Part shown: piece after piece, positions 48,415-59,084 of the stretch
How the letters are laid out: every line of letters starts with the position of its first letter
Numbering within the stretch: position 1 is the first letter of the stretch
Source: Portulaca oleracea
Taxonomy: Eukaryota > Streptophyta > Magnoliopsida > Caryophyllales > Portulacaceae
Length of the DNA: 64,000 nucleotides
Reading direction: 5' to 3'
Assembly: GCA_029582165.1 (NCBI GenBank)
Contig: CM055871.1
Location: forward strand, 53,970,112-54,034,111
The notes under the pieces: model-generated
Database searches by the model: none
What the model was told of the DNA's origin: nothing
What the model saw: the letters and a program-made list of their open reading frames with translations, nothing else
Program-made: the position numbers and the translations under genes

Positions 48415-49995
48415 TTAGACACACGTAGGAATGACTCTAAGGGGCCGAGCTTTCACCAAAGATATCCCAAATCTTTCCTCCATATCCATCTTCTCTGGTT
48501 GGGTCCCACCTTCCAACTCCCAATTAAACTCATGAATAAGCGAACCCAACGTCAAAGGGATCACCCGAATTGCCAATGGCAAACCAGGGCAGATCCTACG
48601 GCCAGCACCAAAAGGTATCAGCTCAAAATCATGGCCCTTTACATCACATTCTGAACCCACGAATCTCTCTGGTTGAAATGAATTCGGGTTTTGCCATGTT
48701 TTGGGATCTTTACCGATTGCCCATGCATTGACCAGTATTTGTGCATTTTTGGGGATTGTAAACCCCAACAGACTCACTTCTAAATCAGCTTTACGGGGAA
48801 GTAGGAATGGCAATGGTGGGTGTAGTCTTAAGGTTTCTTTGACAACTGCCTGCAAATATGGGAATCGGGCAATGTCTGGTTCTTCAATTGGGTTTCCTTT
48901 CCCAATTACTTGTTCTAGTTCTGCTTTAGCTTTCTTCATTTTGTCTGGGCTGTGGATCAGTTCCGCCATTGCCCATTCCAGAGTGCTTGATGTTGTGTCT
49001 GTTGCTGCAATGAATAGTTCCTGCAAAAGACGGACATATATTCAACTTTTAGACTTCGGAAAAGTTTTCTACAAATTGTGAACAAAGTGAATATATACCA
49101 GTAATAGGTCTGGAACAAGTGATGGATCAACTTCTTCGGTCTTGTCTTGATTGATGCCTAGCAGTGCATCCAGAACATCTGTTCCTTGTAACAAAGCTGC
49201 TGGCCTGTTGCCTTGGAGCCGTTGGTTGATTATGCTTTCAAATATATCTTTAATTTTTTGAAAATGAACACTCGTGCGCTTCCTGATGCCTTGTGGATCC
49301 ATCTTTCTCAGGAGGGGGAAATAATCTGCCAAGTTGGGTTTTCCCAATTCCTCCGCAATCCCTCGCGCAATCTCTTTGAATTGACTCGCAGATTCAGAAC
49401 TGAAGTCGGCCAAATCCATGGTGAAAATTGTGTTTGACAACAGATTCAGGCTAGTCACAAGCGCAGCTCGCCCAATGTCCACTGCTACTCCTTGTTCGCT
49501 GCACTTTTGGACATAGGATAGGAGCTCTTTTACCTTATGTCCCCGGATTCTTTGGCTTGCTTCGAGCCTACTGCTGGAAAACACTTGGGAGTTGCAGATT
49601 TTACGGAAGTTTCTCCATTTGGGTCCCGCTGGGAGAAAGGCTAGTGAGTTTTGGTGGTGATCGAGTGCACAAACAGCATCAACGACTGTGCGGTTGGAGA
49701 AATGGAGATCATGCTTCTGAAGGACCTGTTTGGCAACATCAGCAGAAGAAATGACTACGGTTGGGACCCACCCGAGCTGGAGGATCATGTGGGGCCCATA
49801 GGTCTTGGCCAGCTCAGCCAAGGACTCGTGGGGCTTGGTTCCGAGACTGAGCAGGTTCCCAACAATGGGTAGCGGGTTTGGGCCCGGTGGCAGTCGTGTT
49901 TGATTCGAGTGTTTGCATTTCATTGCTGATGAAACTAGGAGGTGCATAGCAAAGCATGCCATCAGAAGGCATAAAAGAAAACTCAGGTAATCCAT
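48415..49995 (-). CDS. CYP76-like: P450 copy F: CYP76-family monooxygenase, mosaic gene
   Basis: Exons 49099-49995 (299 codons) and 48415-49020 (201 plus stop) give 500 residues. Hinge [28 protein letters not shown] and [10 protein letters not shown] (Cys443) are all present. The I-helix reads AATDTT: the usual glycine of (A/G)GxDT is alanine. That position kinks the helix for O2 binding, so altered activity is possible. Residues 1 to about 75 and the upstream region match copies E and H (MDYLSFLLCLLMA, SLGTKPHESLAELAK). From about residue 90 the protein follows copy D (DAVCALDHHQNS, CSEQGVAVDIGRAALVTSL, HFQKIKDIF, exon 2 opening ELF). It therefore looks like a recombinant of the two types. 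Confidence 0.93.
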
Positions 49996-50914
49996 TTGTG
50001 TATCTTCTGGTGTATGCTTTCTGTTTCTGCTTGTTTAGTTTGTGCCTGTAGTATTCTAACAAAGAACTTAATTTGATGTTGTTGTTCTTCCTGAATGATC
50101 GTATGTATTATTTTATGGGTCCATCCATAATTGTTGGAACATATACATGCAAACCTTGGACAAAATGGGTGTTCCATATTCATCCTTGGTGATATCGTCT
50201 TGGATAATTGTGGTCCCTGAACACTTATTGGTTAGTTGCAGCTGGTTCGTCAACTGTTAATATCAGCTTCGTTTCATTTTTCACAGATTTCGCCACATAA
50301 ATGAAAGAAAGGATGACATGGTATTACCAAGAGGAAGAAAGAAAGGATTATTCCTTGGACGACGACGTTTTTAACTCTGTTGTTACTATGTTTGAAGTAA
50401 CTGAGTAAGTCTTCATTTATGGCTCCATACGCACTCTTTTACATAGTTATAACTTCTAACTGCTGCCTACTGCGAGTTAGTTGTGACAACACATGTTGTA
50501 ATCTTTACTATACCTTCTGCAGTGTTATACCTGACACTTTCTCCATCATCTCATAAATATCCCCACATTTTCCCATTACTTCTTGTACTTATCAGAACAA
50601 AACATCATCTATTTCAAAAAATCTCTCTCGTTCGTGCTTCCTGGTGTAACTGTCCACCGAAAAAAGGGGCCGAGTTTGCAGAACAGACAATAGCGAGCAG
50701 GACCACCATATCCAAGATACAAACAAAGTGTCTAATTCCTGGTGACCTTATTTTCATGTGCAATAATTTATAATTGGGTGTAGATGTTGCATCCAAGAAG
50801 GGCCCAATTTTTTTCCTCCTGCCATGTTAAGTATAATCTTAAGTTGAAGATTGAACAACAACAAATATTTGAATTCATTGGTTATTTGCTAGGCCTCTAC
50901 AAAGGGGCCCAGCA
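49996..50914. other. 5' spacer of P450 copy F (E/F/H class)
   Basis: Minus-strand TATA-like CCATAAAATAATA at 50106-50119, about 110 bp before the start. About 50200-50800 is nearly identical to 57440-58050 in the spacer of copy H. The open frame at 50483-50773 is the same non-coding stretch seen at 57731-57913. Confidence 0.65.
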
Positions 50915-50988
50915 GGTGTCGTGGTGTAGTTGGTTATCACGTCAGTCTAACACACTGAAGGTCTCCGGTTCGAGTCCGGGCGACGCCA
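50915..50988 (+). tRNA. tRNA-Val-AAC: tRNA-Val (AAC)
   Basis: 74 nt. Acceptor GGTGTCG/CGACGCC has one G-U pair. D-stem GTG/CAC, anticodon stem TCAGT/ACTGA with loop CTAACAC, and B-box GGTTCGAGTCC are intact. Discriminator A is followed by TTTTTT as Pol III terminator. Decodes GUU (and GUC if A34 becomes inosine). Confidence 0.95.
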
Positions 50989-51159
50989 TTTTTTATTAAG
51001 TTATTGCAGTTTGTTTCTTTTTCATTTCAATAACTGAAGCAAACATGCCTAGAATACAGCTCACAGGAGACAAATTCTCAGTTAATGTTGATTGGCTCCT
51101 TTTATTTTTGAATAAAAAAAACAGGTGTGTTGCAGATCATTAATACAAGACATTGCAGC

Positions 51160-51183
51160 TTACAAGAAACTCAGGTGATTCAT
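51160..51183 (-). pseudogene. Relic of a P450 start between two tRNA-Val copies
   Basis: Minus strand reads M-N-H-L-S-F-L-stop, matching the MDYLSFL start of the array genes, with the same downstream AAGCTGCAATGTCTT as at 42803. A P450 gene probably once lay between the two flanking tRNAs. Confidence 0.65.
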
Positions 51184-51423
51184 GAATCCCTCCGCCTTTA
51201 GTTTTGAAGTCATCTTGCTTATCCTTGTCAAGTTGTAATGAATGACTACTTGGCGGAAGAACGTTTTTTGTCACTGTCAGTTGAAAAGTTATGAAAGATA
51301 AGTGACATAAACTATCAACAAATACTTGGCATGTTAACTATACTCTTAAGTCTAAGATTGAGCAACAACAAAACTTTGAATATATATTGGTTATTTGCTA
51401 GGCCTCTACAAATGGGCCTGGCA

Positions 51424-51497
51424 GGTGTCGTGATGTAGTTGGTTATCACGTCAGTCTTACACACTGAAGGTCTCCGGTTCGAGTCCGGGCGATGCCA
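51424..51497 (+). tRNA. tRNA-Val-TAC: tRNA-Val with anticodon changed to TAC
   Basis: 74 nt. The anticodon loop reads CTTACAC, so the anticodon is TAC (valine, GUA) instead of AAC, by one A-to-T change at position 34. Stem TCAGT/ACTGA and B-box GGTTCGAGTCC are intact. The acceptor GGTGTCG/CGATGCC pairs with G-U wobbles. The first D-stem pair is lost (A10 opposite C25). T5 follows. It may be functional or may be an early relic. Confidence 0.75.
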
Positions 51498-52352
51498 TTT
51501 TTGTTTCTACATAATAGCAGAATCAGTAAGACAACACATTGCTTGACATGTTACATCTAGGGTTGTGCATTATTCGGTTTTGAGCCGAACTGAACCGAAT
51601 GATTTATTCTGTTTTCGGTTCAAGATTTTTTGCTTTGTTTTGGTTTATTCGGTTCAAAATCGAGAAAATTGAATACTAAATAGAGTTCTTGTTCGGTTTA
51701 TTAAGAAAATGGAGAGTAGTAGGCTAGTATGGCAACAACCATTGCCCAATAGCAATGGAAGTATGGAAATGGCATTCAAAAGTATTCGGTTTGGTTCAGC
51801 TAATTTTATTTGCCTTTCGGTCTAAACCGAAAATGTTCGGTTTGAATTTTGGTTTTGGTTTTAGGTCTTAATCAAGTTTTGGTTTGAGCTGATGAACAAC
51901 CAGAGTTACATCTGAAATCACCCAAGCTATTCAACAAATTTGTCCTTTTTCTCCCATTTTTCCTTTTGTGTATGGTTGGGGTGGGGGGGGGGGGGATTTG
52001 AGAACTTATGAACTTCATGAAATTGATTCAATACTTTGAGAGTAATATGTGTATTATTGATGACTGCATATGTAAACCTAGGTAGTATACATATACAAGC
52101 TATATATGAGTAAGGGAGAGGAGGGGAGAAATAAAATATGGGAGGCTGGTTCAAGATTCTGTTATAACCATAACAGAAAGTAACTAACTACCTGACCACT
52201 CTTCTACACCTGTAATAGTTCATAGCTGGGGTATCAAGCCAGAAAAATAACCTCCTTATTGTAATATTGAGCTAACTGAAGGGCATAGATGCATACAGGT
52301 ATCAAGAAACCACGATACTATGAGACGTACCATTGAAGTACAAGAAATTTAG
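51498..52352. other. Spacer between tRNA-Val (TAC) and P450 copy G
   Basis: Contains a hAT-like element (51558-51904), a 13-G run (51983-51995) and the 3' flank of copy G, shared with copies F, H and I. Confidence 0.55.
51558..51904. mobile_element. hAT-like element rich in TTCGGTTT repeats
   Basis: Ends TAGGGTTGTGCAT and GATGAACAACCAGA are imperfect inverted repeats. The identical 8-mer GTTACATC flanks both sides (51550-51557, 51905-51912). The interior is GGTTCGGTTTTGG-type repeats. 347 bp, no coding. Confidence 0.8.
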
Positions 52353-53969
52353 TCAGGTGCGCGTAGGAATAACTCGAAGAGGCTGAGCTTTCACCAAAGT
52401 GAACCCAAATCTTTCCTCCATATCCATCTTCTCTGGCTGGATCTGACCTTCCAACTCCCAATTAAACCCGTGAATCAACGAACCCAACATCAGAGGGATC
52501 ATCCGAATTGCCAATGGAAGTCCAGGACAGATCCTACGGCCAGCACCAAACGGTATCAACTCAAAATCATGACCCTTTACATCATAGTCTGAACCGAGGA
52601 ATCTCTCGGGCTGAAATGAATCGGGATTGTCCCAGATTTCTGGATCTTTCCCGATTGCCCACACATTGACCAATACTTGTGCATTCTTTGGCACTGAAAA
52701 CCCCAACAGACTCACTTCTGAATCCGCCTGTCTGGGGATCAAAAATGGCACTGGTGGGTGTACTCTTAAGGTTTCCTTAACAACTGCTAGCAAATATGGG
52801 AGTCTGACAATGTCCGGTTCTTCGACTGGGTTTCCTTTCCCAATTGTTTCTTCTAGCTCGGTTTGAGCTTTCTTCATTTTTTCTGGGTTGTGGAGAAGTT
52901 CTGCCATTGCCCATTCGAGGGTGCTTGATGTTGTGTCTGTTCCTGCAATAAATAGGTCCTGCAAACGACAGATTTTTCAATTTCAGGTTTTAAACTTGAG
53001 CAACACAAAACCACCTGGTGAATGATATGTGAACATAGTATAGGGCTGTGCAGGTACCGCTAGTAGGTCTAGAAGAACTGGTGTTTCAATTTCTTCGAGC
53101 TTCTCTTGATTGTTGATTCCTAGAAGTTCATCGAGAACATCTGTTCCTTGCAACAACCCGGATGGCCTCTTGCCTTGGAGCTGGCGTTGGTCTATCACTC
53201 TCTTGAATACATCCTTCATAGTTTGAAGATGAACACCCGTACGCTTCCTGATCCCTTGTGGATCCATCCTACTCAGGACAGGGAAGTAATCCGCTAGATT
53301 GGGTTTTCCCGATTCTTCCATGTAGGCTCGCACGGCTTGCTTGAATCGACGTGCAGATGCAGAACTGAAGTCGGCCAAATCTGCTGAGAAAATGGTGTTT
53401 GATAACAGATTCAGGGTGGTCACGAACGCTGCTCCGTTGATGTCCACTGCTGTTCTGTCTTTGCTGCAGTTCTGGACATAGGAAACGAGGTCTTTCACCT
53501 TGTGTCCCCGAAGGCGTTGGCTCGCTTCAATCCTACTGCTACTAAAGATGTGGGTGTTGCAGATTCTACGGAGGTTCCTCCATTTCGGTCCAGCTGGCAG
53601 AAACCCAATTGAGTTACGATGGTGGTCAAGTGCACGAAGCGCATCAAAGACTGTACGGTTGGAGAAGTGGAGATCGTGTTTTTGAAAGACTTCCTTCGCA
53701 ACAGCAGGTGAAGAGATGACAACAGTTGGGACCCGCCCAAGCTGGAGGGTCATGAGTGGGCCATACGTTTTTGCCAGCTCAGCCAAGGACACATGGGGCT
53801 TCGTTCCGAGATCGAAGAGATTCCCAACAACGGGTAGTGGTTTTGGACCCGGTGGCAATCTTCTTCTTAGATCGGATTGTTTCGGTTTTCTTGCTATTGA
53901 AACCAGGAGAAGATGCATAGCAAACCATGCTGTCAGAAGGCATAGCAGGAAACAGATCAGGTAATCCAT
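52353..53969 (-). CDS. CYP76-like: P450 copy G: CYP76-family monooxygenase
   Basis: Exons 53058-53969 (304 codons) and 52353-52958 (201 plus stop) give 505 residues. Landmarks: anchor MDYLICFLLCLLTAWF, hinge LPPGPKPLPVVGN, WRNLRRI, I-helix [27 protein letters not shown] with Cys448. Copy-specific features shared with I are QRQLQGKRPSG (one extra residue), LLDLLA at the exon end and the donor GTACCTGC. From about 52985 to 53287 it is nearly identical to copy I across intron and exon 1, while flanking parts differ more. A VDING segment replaces the VDINQ found in E, H and I. Confidence 0.94.
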
Positions 53970-54499
53970 TTGTGTTTTATCTACTGCTGTATGTTTTTCT
54001 GTTTCTGGTCATCTTTCTGTTTTTCAAATTCTAATCGAAGTGAAACTTTTAGCGAAAATAAAGCTCAGATGCCACAAGACAATGCAGAAAATGTCTCGTG
54101 TGTTATTTACGAAAAATGTGAGAACCTAGTACAGGGGAAAATATCTAATACCGCATAATTCAATTTGAGTGTTCCAGATTCATCCATTGCTTGTCGTAAA
54201 CGATGTTTTCTGCAATGGTGGTCCCTAAACTGATAGAGCCGGGTTCCTGTTGTGTTTTGTTAGCTTTTGTTCCAGATATTGACATCTTAAGGTATGTTCT
54301 TTTCGTAGGTACGTGTATATTTAGTTTGATTTATTGCCCTATCCAAGATACAAAGTGTCTAATAGCTTGTGAACTCATTTTTATGAGCAATAAATTGGTG
54401 TACTGTAAATTTCTGCTAATTATCAAATGGAGGGTGGAGTTTGTACCTGTTAGTTAAAAACATTGAATTGTTACTAAGCCCTTAAAAAATTGGTCAGCA
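53970..54499. other. 5' spacer of P450 copy G (G/I/J class)
   Basis: Shares TTCCAGATTCATCCATTGCT, CGTAAACGATGTTTTCTGCA and GATATTGACATCTTAAGG with the spacers of I and (more distantly) J. No gene. Confidence 0.6.
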
Positions 54500-54573
54500 G
54501 CAGTTGTGGTGTAGTTGGTTATCACATCAGTCTAACATACTGAAGGTCTCTGGTTCAAGTCCGGGCGATGCCA
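54500..54573 (+). pseudogene. tRNA-Val (AAC) with broken acceptor stem
   Basis: Anticodon loop CTAACAT retains AAC, but the acceptor 5' strand reads GCAGTTG against CGATGCC, losing two pairs. The B-box is GGTTCAAGTCC. Probably not processed properly. Confidence 0.75.
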
Positions 54574-55284
54574 TTTTTATTTCTGTGTAATAACAGAATT
54601 AGTAAGACTCCACACATTATGTTTTGATACTATTTGGAGACATTATCTCTAGAGTGGGGAGCAAATTAGGTTTATAGATAGCTTGTGTAAGAGATATTCT
54701 CTATGTGGTTGACTATTATACTCTCTGTGAGGTTGATCTCAAGTTGAGATTGTTCGTTGTTATGTCTACCAATAGTAGATTCCTTGGCGCCTGTACAGCC
54801 CATAGCTTTTTCCTGATTTGGAGTTCCAGGTTAAATTCTTGACCCCTTTAATCTTTCCTTACTTTTTGTTGATATTCAGTAATCATCTTATTTCATTTGC
54901 GCTATAGTTTCTCGGCTCTTATAACCTTAACACATTGAAGGGGGGGGGGGGGGGGGGCGCTTTGAGAACTTATGAACGTTATCAAATCAATTGGATACTT
55001 TGAAAGTAATATGTGTATTATTGATGATATACATATTATTTCACATACAAGCTAAATATGAGATAAGGAAGAGATGGGAGAGATACAATATCAGAGGTTG
55101 CTTCAATATTCTGTTTATAACGGCCATAACAGAATGTAACTAACCGCCTAGGTACTATCCTACTGCTGTAATAGTTCATAGAGGGGGTATTAAGCAAGAC
55201 AAATAACTTCCTTACAGTTATATTGAGCTAACTGAAGGGCATAGTTTTTAATGCAAGTATCAAGAAACCATGATACAAATTTAG
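54574..55284. other. Spacer between tRNA relic and P450 copy H
   Basis: Related to 58229-59084 (ATTATCTCTAGAGTGGGGAG, TGTTATGTCTACCAATAGTA). Contains the longest poly-G run of the window, 18 G at 54940-54957, and the 3' flank of copy H. Confidence 0.6.
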
Positions 55285-56871
55285 TCAGGCACACGTAGGA
55301 ATAACTCGAAGGGATTGAGCTTTCACCAAAGTGAACCCAAATCTTTCCTCCATATCCATCTTCTCTGGTTGGATCTGACCTTCCAACTCCCAATTAAACC
55401 CGTGAATCAACGAACCCAACATCAGAGGGATCACCCTGATTGCCAATGGCAGTCCAGGACAGATCCTACGGCCAGCACCAAACGGTATCAGCTCAAAATC
55501 ATGACCCTCTACATCATAGTGTGAACCCAGGAATCTCTCGGGCTGAAATGAATTGGGATTGTCCCAAATTTCAGGATCTTTTCCAATTGCCCACACATTA
55601 ACCAATACTTGTGCATTTTTGGGCACTGTAAACCCAAGCATACTCACTTCTGAATCAGCCTGTCTGGGAACTAAAAATGGTACTGGTGGGTGTAATCTTA
55701 AGGTTTCCTTAACAACTTCCTGCAAGTATGGGAATCGGGAAATGTCTGATTCTTCAACTGGGTTTCCTTTCCCGATTACTTCTTCTAGCTCTGCTTGGGC
55801 TTTCTTCATTTTGTCTGGATTGTGGAGCAGTTCCGCCATTGCCCATTCGAGGGTGCTTGATGTTGTTTCCGTTCCTGCAACAAATAGGTCCTGCAGAGGA
55901 AAATTTTTTCAGCTTTAGGACTCAGAAAAAGGTTTCTAACTGTCAACACTGCGTGTGATGAGAATATGGTATACCACTAGTAGGTCTGGAATTAGTGATG
56001 GTTCAATTTCTTCGGTCTTCTCTTGATTGACCCCGAGCAGTGCATCAAGAACATCTGTTCCTTCCAACAAACCCGATCGCGTCTTGCCTTGGAGTCGTTG
56101 GTTGATCAGGCTTTCAAAAACATCCTTCATGTTTTGTATTTGAACGCCTACATGCTTCCTGATACCCTGCGGATCCATCTGTCTCAAAACAGGAAAATAA
56201 TCCGCGAAATTGGGCTTCCCCACTTCATCTAGAATGACCCGTACAATCTCCTTAAATTGACGCGCAGATTCAGAACTGAAGTCGACCAAATCCTCAGAGA
56301 AAGTGGTGTTTGACAACAGATTCAGGGTTGTCACAAACGCCGCTTGGTTGATGTCCACTGCCACTCCATCTCTGCTGCAGTTATGGACATAAGAAATGAG
56401 CTCTCTCACCTTTTCTCCCCGGAGGCGTTGGGTAGCTTCAAGCCTACCAGCAGAAAACACTTGTGAGTTGCAGATTTTCCGGAAACTCCTCCATTTTGGC
56501 CCCACCGGTAGAAACGCTAGCGAGTTGTGGTGGTGGTCCAGTGCACGAATCGCATCCATGATCATGCGGTTTGAAAAGTGGAGATCGTTCTTTTGAAGGG
56601 CTTCTTTGGCAACAGCCGCCGAAGAGATGACTACAGTTGGGACCCACCCGAGCTGGAGGATCATGAGGGGCCCATAGGTCTTGGCTAGCTCAGCCAAGGA
56701 CTCGTGGGGCTTGGTTCCGAGACTGAGGAGGTTCCCAACAATGGGCAACGGGTTTGGGCCCGGTGGCAGTCTTGTTTGATTGGAGCGTTTGCGTTTCGTT
56801 GCTGTTGAAACTAGGAGGTGCATTGCAAACCATGCCATCAGAAGGCATAGAAGGAAACTCAGGTAATCCAT
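55285..56871 (-). CDS. CYP76-like: P450 copy H: CYP76-family monooxygenase
   Basis: Exons 55975-56871 (299 codons from MDYLSF) and 55285-55890 (201 plus stop) give 500 residues. An in-frame upstream ATG at 56937 exists, but MDYLSF is the start conserved across the array. Hinge [28 protein letters not shown] and [10 protein letters not shown] (Cys443) are present. The I-helix has AGTETT, Glu instead of Asp, still the required acid. Exon 1 is closest to copy E (RMIMDAIRALDHH, VDINQAAFVTTLNLLS). The end of exon 2 is closest to copy G (EIWDNPNSFQPERFLGS, LEGQIQPEKMDMEE), another sign of exchange between units. Confidence 0.94.
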
Positions 56872-58154
56872 TTGTGTATCTTCTGGTGTATGCTTTCTGT
56901 TTCTGCTGTTTAGTTTGTGCCTGTTGTATTCTAACAAAGAGCTTAATTTGATGTTGTTGTTCTTCCTGAATGATCGTGTGTATTATTTTATGGGTCCATC
57001 CATAATTTTGAAACATATAGGTAGGATGCTGTGAAAACAATTCTGAATATGGTCCACTTTTTATTTATGAAATGGAGTGACAATATCAGAGTGGAAAAAA
57101 TATCTGACGGCGCATAGTCCTTTTGTCCTTTACGTACAAACCTCTGACAAAATGGGTGTTCCATATTCATCCTTGGTACCAATGAGCTCTTAGCTCATTT
57201 GGTATGATGTATAGATCGCGTATGGTATCCCGAGGATCGATCGGTCTTGGAGGAAAGAATGCGATGTATCACGATTTCTCACGATAAGTGGTGGATTCGT
57301 TAGAATTTCGCAGATAGGGGCAGTGGGTGGCGGCAATTAAAAAAAAAAAAAAATCAGCTTCGTTTCAACTGTTAATATCAGCTTCGTTTCAACTGTTAAT
57401 AGCATCAACAGGCATGTATGCATGTATTCATCCTTGGTGATATCATCTCCGATAATTGTGGTCCCTGAACACTTATTGGTTAGTTGCAGCTGGTTTGTCA
57501 ACTGTTAATATCAGCTTCGTTTCATTTTTCACAGATTTCGGCACATAAATGAAAGAAAGGATGATATGGTATTACCAAGAGGAAGAAAGAAAGGATTATT
57601 CCTTGGACGACGACGTTTTTAACTCTGTTGTTACTATGTTTGAAGTAACTGAGTAAGTCTTCATTTATGGCTCCATACGCACTCTTTTACATAGTTATAA
57701 CTTCTAACTGCTGCCTACTGCGAGTTAGTTGTGACAACACATGTTGTAATCTTTACTATACCTTCTGCAGTGTTATACCTGACACTTTCTCCATCATCTC
57801 ATAAATATCCCCACATTTTCCCATTACTTCTTGTACTTATCAGAACAAAACATCATCTATTTCAAAAAATCTCTCTCGTTCGTATTTCCTGGTGTAATTT
57901 TCCACCGAAATAAGTGGCCAAGTTTGCCGAACAGACAATAGCGAGCAGGACCACCATATCCAAGATACAAACAAAATGTCTAATTCCTGGTGATCTTATT
58001 TTCATGAGCAATAATTTATAATTGGGTGTAGATGTTGCATCCAAGAAGGGCCCAATTTCTTTTTCTCCTGTCATGTTAAGTATACTCTTAAGTTAAAGAT
58101 TGAGCAGCAACAAAAATTTGAATTCATTGGTTATTTGCTAGGCCTTTACAAAGG
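56872..58154. other. 5' spacer of P450 copy H (E/F/H class) with an insertion
   Basis: Minus-strand TATA-like CCATAAAATAATA at 56981-56993. A SINE-like insertion (57178-57425) interrupts it; the remainder matches the spacer of copy F. Confidence 0.65.
57178..57425 (+). mobile_element. tRNA-derived SINE-like insertion
   Basis: Flanked by the 13-mer ATTCATCCTTGGT at 57165-57177 and 57426-57438, which occurs once in the spacer of copy F. It starts with an A-box-like TTAGCTCATTTGGTATG and has a loose B-box-like GGATCGATCGG and an A14 tract (57339-57352). After the A tract come two copies of a TCAGCTTCGTTTCAACTG unit resembling nearby spacer DNA, so the 3' part may be filler or template switching. 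Confidence 0.65.
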
Positions 58155-58228
58155 GGCCCAGTGGTGTAGTTGGTTATCACGTCAGTTTAACACACTGAAG
58201 GTCTCCGGTTTGAGTCCGGGTGACGCCA
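58155..58228 (+). pseudogene. tRNA-Val (AAC) lacking its 5' acceptor strand
   Basis: The first six bases are replaced by GGCCCA, so the acceptor cannot pair with TGACGCC. The loop is TTAACAC (AAC kept, position 32 changed) and the B-box is GGTTTGAGTCC. Confidence 0.8.
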
Positions 58229-59084
58229 TTTTTGTTTCCATGTAATAACAGAATCAGTAAGACTCCACAGTCCACACATTATGTTTTGATAATATTTGGA
58301 GACATTATCTCTAGAGTGGGGAGCAAATTAGGTTTAGAGAGAGTTCCTCCCTATAATTTATAGGGTTTTGTTCACCTTGTTTGATGATGTCAAATTTGGG
58401 GTACCTCCAATTGGAGGATGTGTATGCTTTCAAAAATTTAGTAATTTCGTATTCCAATTGGTGAAAGAGTTTATGTAAGATATTATACTCTGTGTGGTTG
58501 ATCTCGTCCCGGGGTGAGATCGTTCATTGTTATGTCTACCAATAGTAGATTCCTTTGTGCATGACAGCCTGTGTTACCCGTGGCTTATTCCTGGTTTGGG
58601 TTTCTACGTTAAATTCTAGACTCCTTTGATCTTTTATTAATTTTTCTCAATGTTCAGTAGTCATCTTATTTTGCTTCCACTATAGTTTATCGGCTCTTGC
58701 TTATAACCCTATCACATTGAGAAAAAAAAGGGGGGGGGGGTTGTTTAGAACTTATGAACGTTGAATCAATTGAATACTTTGAAAGTAATGTGTATTATTG
58801 ATGATAGCATATGTAAACCTAGGTAGTATACATATTTGTCACATACAAGCAAAATATGAGATAAGGAAGAGATGGGAGAGACACAATATCGGAGACTGCT
58901 CCGATATTCTGTTATAACGAACATAACAGAATGTAACTAACTGCCTAGCTACTATATCCTACTGCTGTAATAGTTTATTGAGGGGGTATTAAGCAAGAGA
59001 AATAACTTCCTTACAGTCACATTGAGCTAACTGAAGGGCACAGTTTTTTTAAACAAGTATCAAGAAACCGTGATACAAATGTAG
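58229..59084. other. Spacer between tRNA relic and P450 copy I
   Basis: Parallel to 54574-55284. Contains an 11-G run (58730-58740) preceded by A8. The 3' flank of copy I follows. Confidence 0.6.

Noticed and set aside
50483..57913. Twin small proteins (about 60-96 residues) at 50483-50773 and 57731-57913
   Set aside because: Both lie in the same duplicated P450 spacer, differ in length because of stop changes, and show no domain or codon bias; the identity reflects DNA duplication.
43014..58740. CRISPR-like or regulatory array formed by the repeated spacers
   Set aside because: Repeats are kilobase-scale segmental duplications in a plant nuclear genome, with no short regularly spaced repeats.
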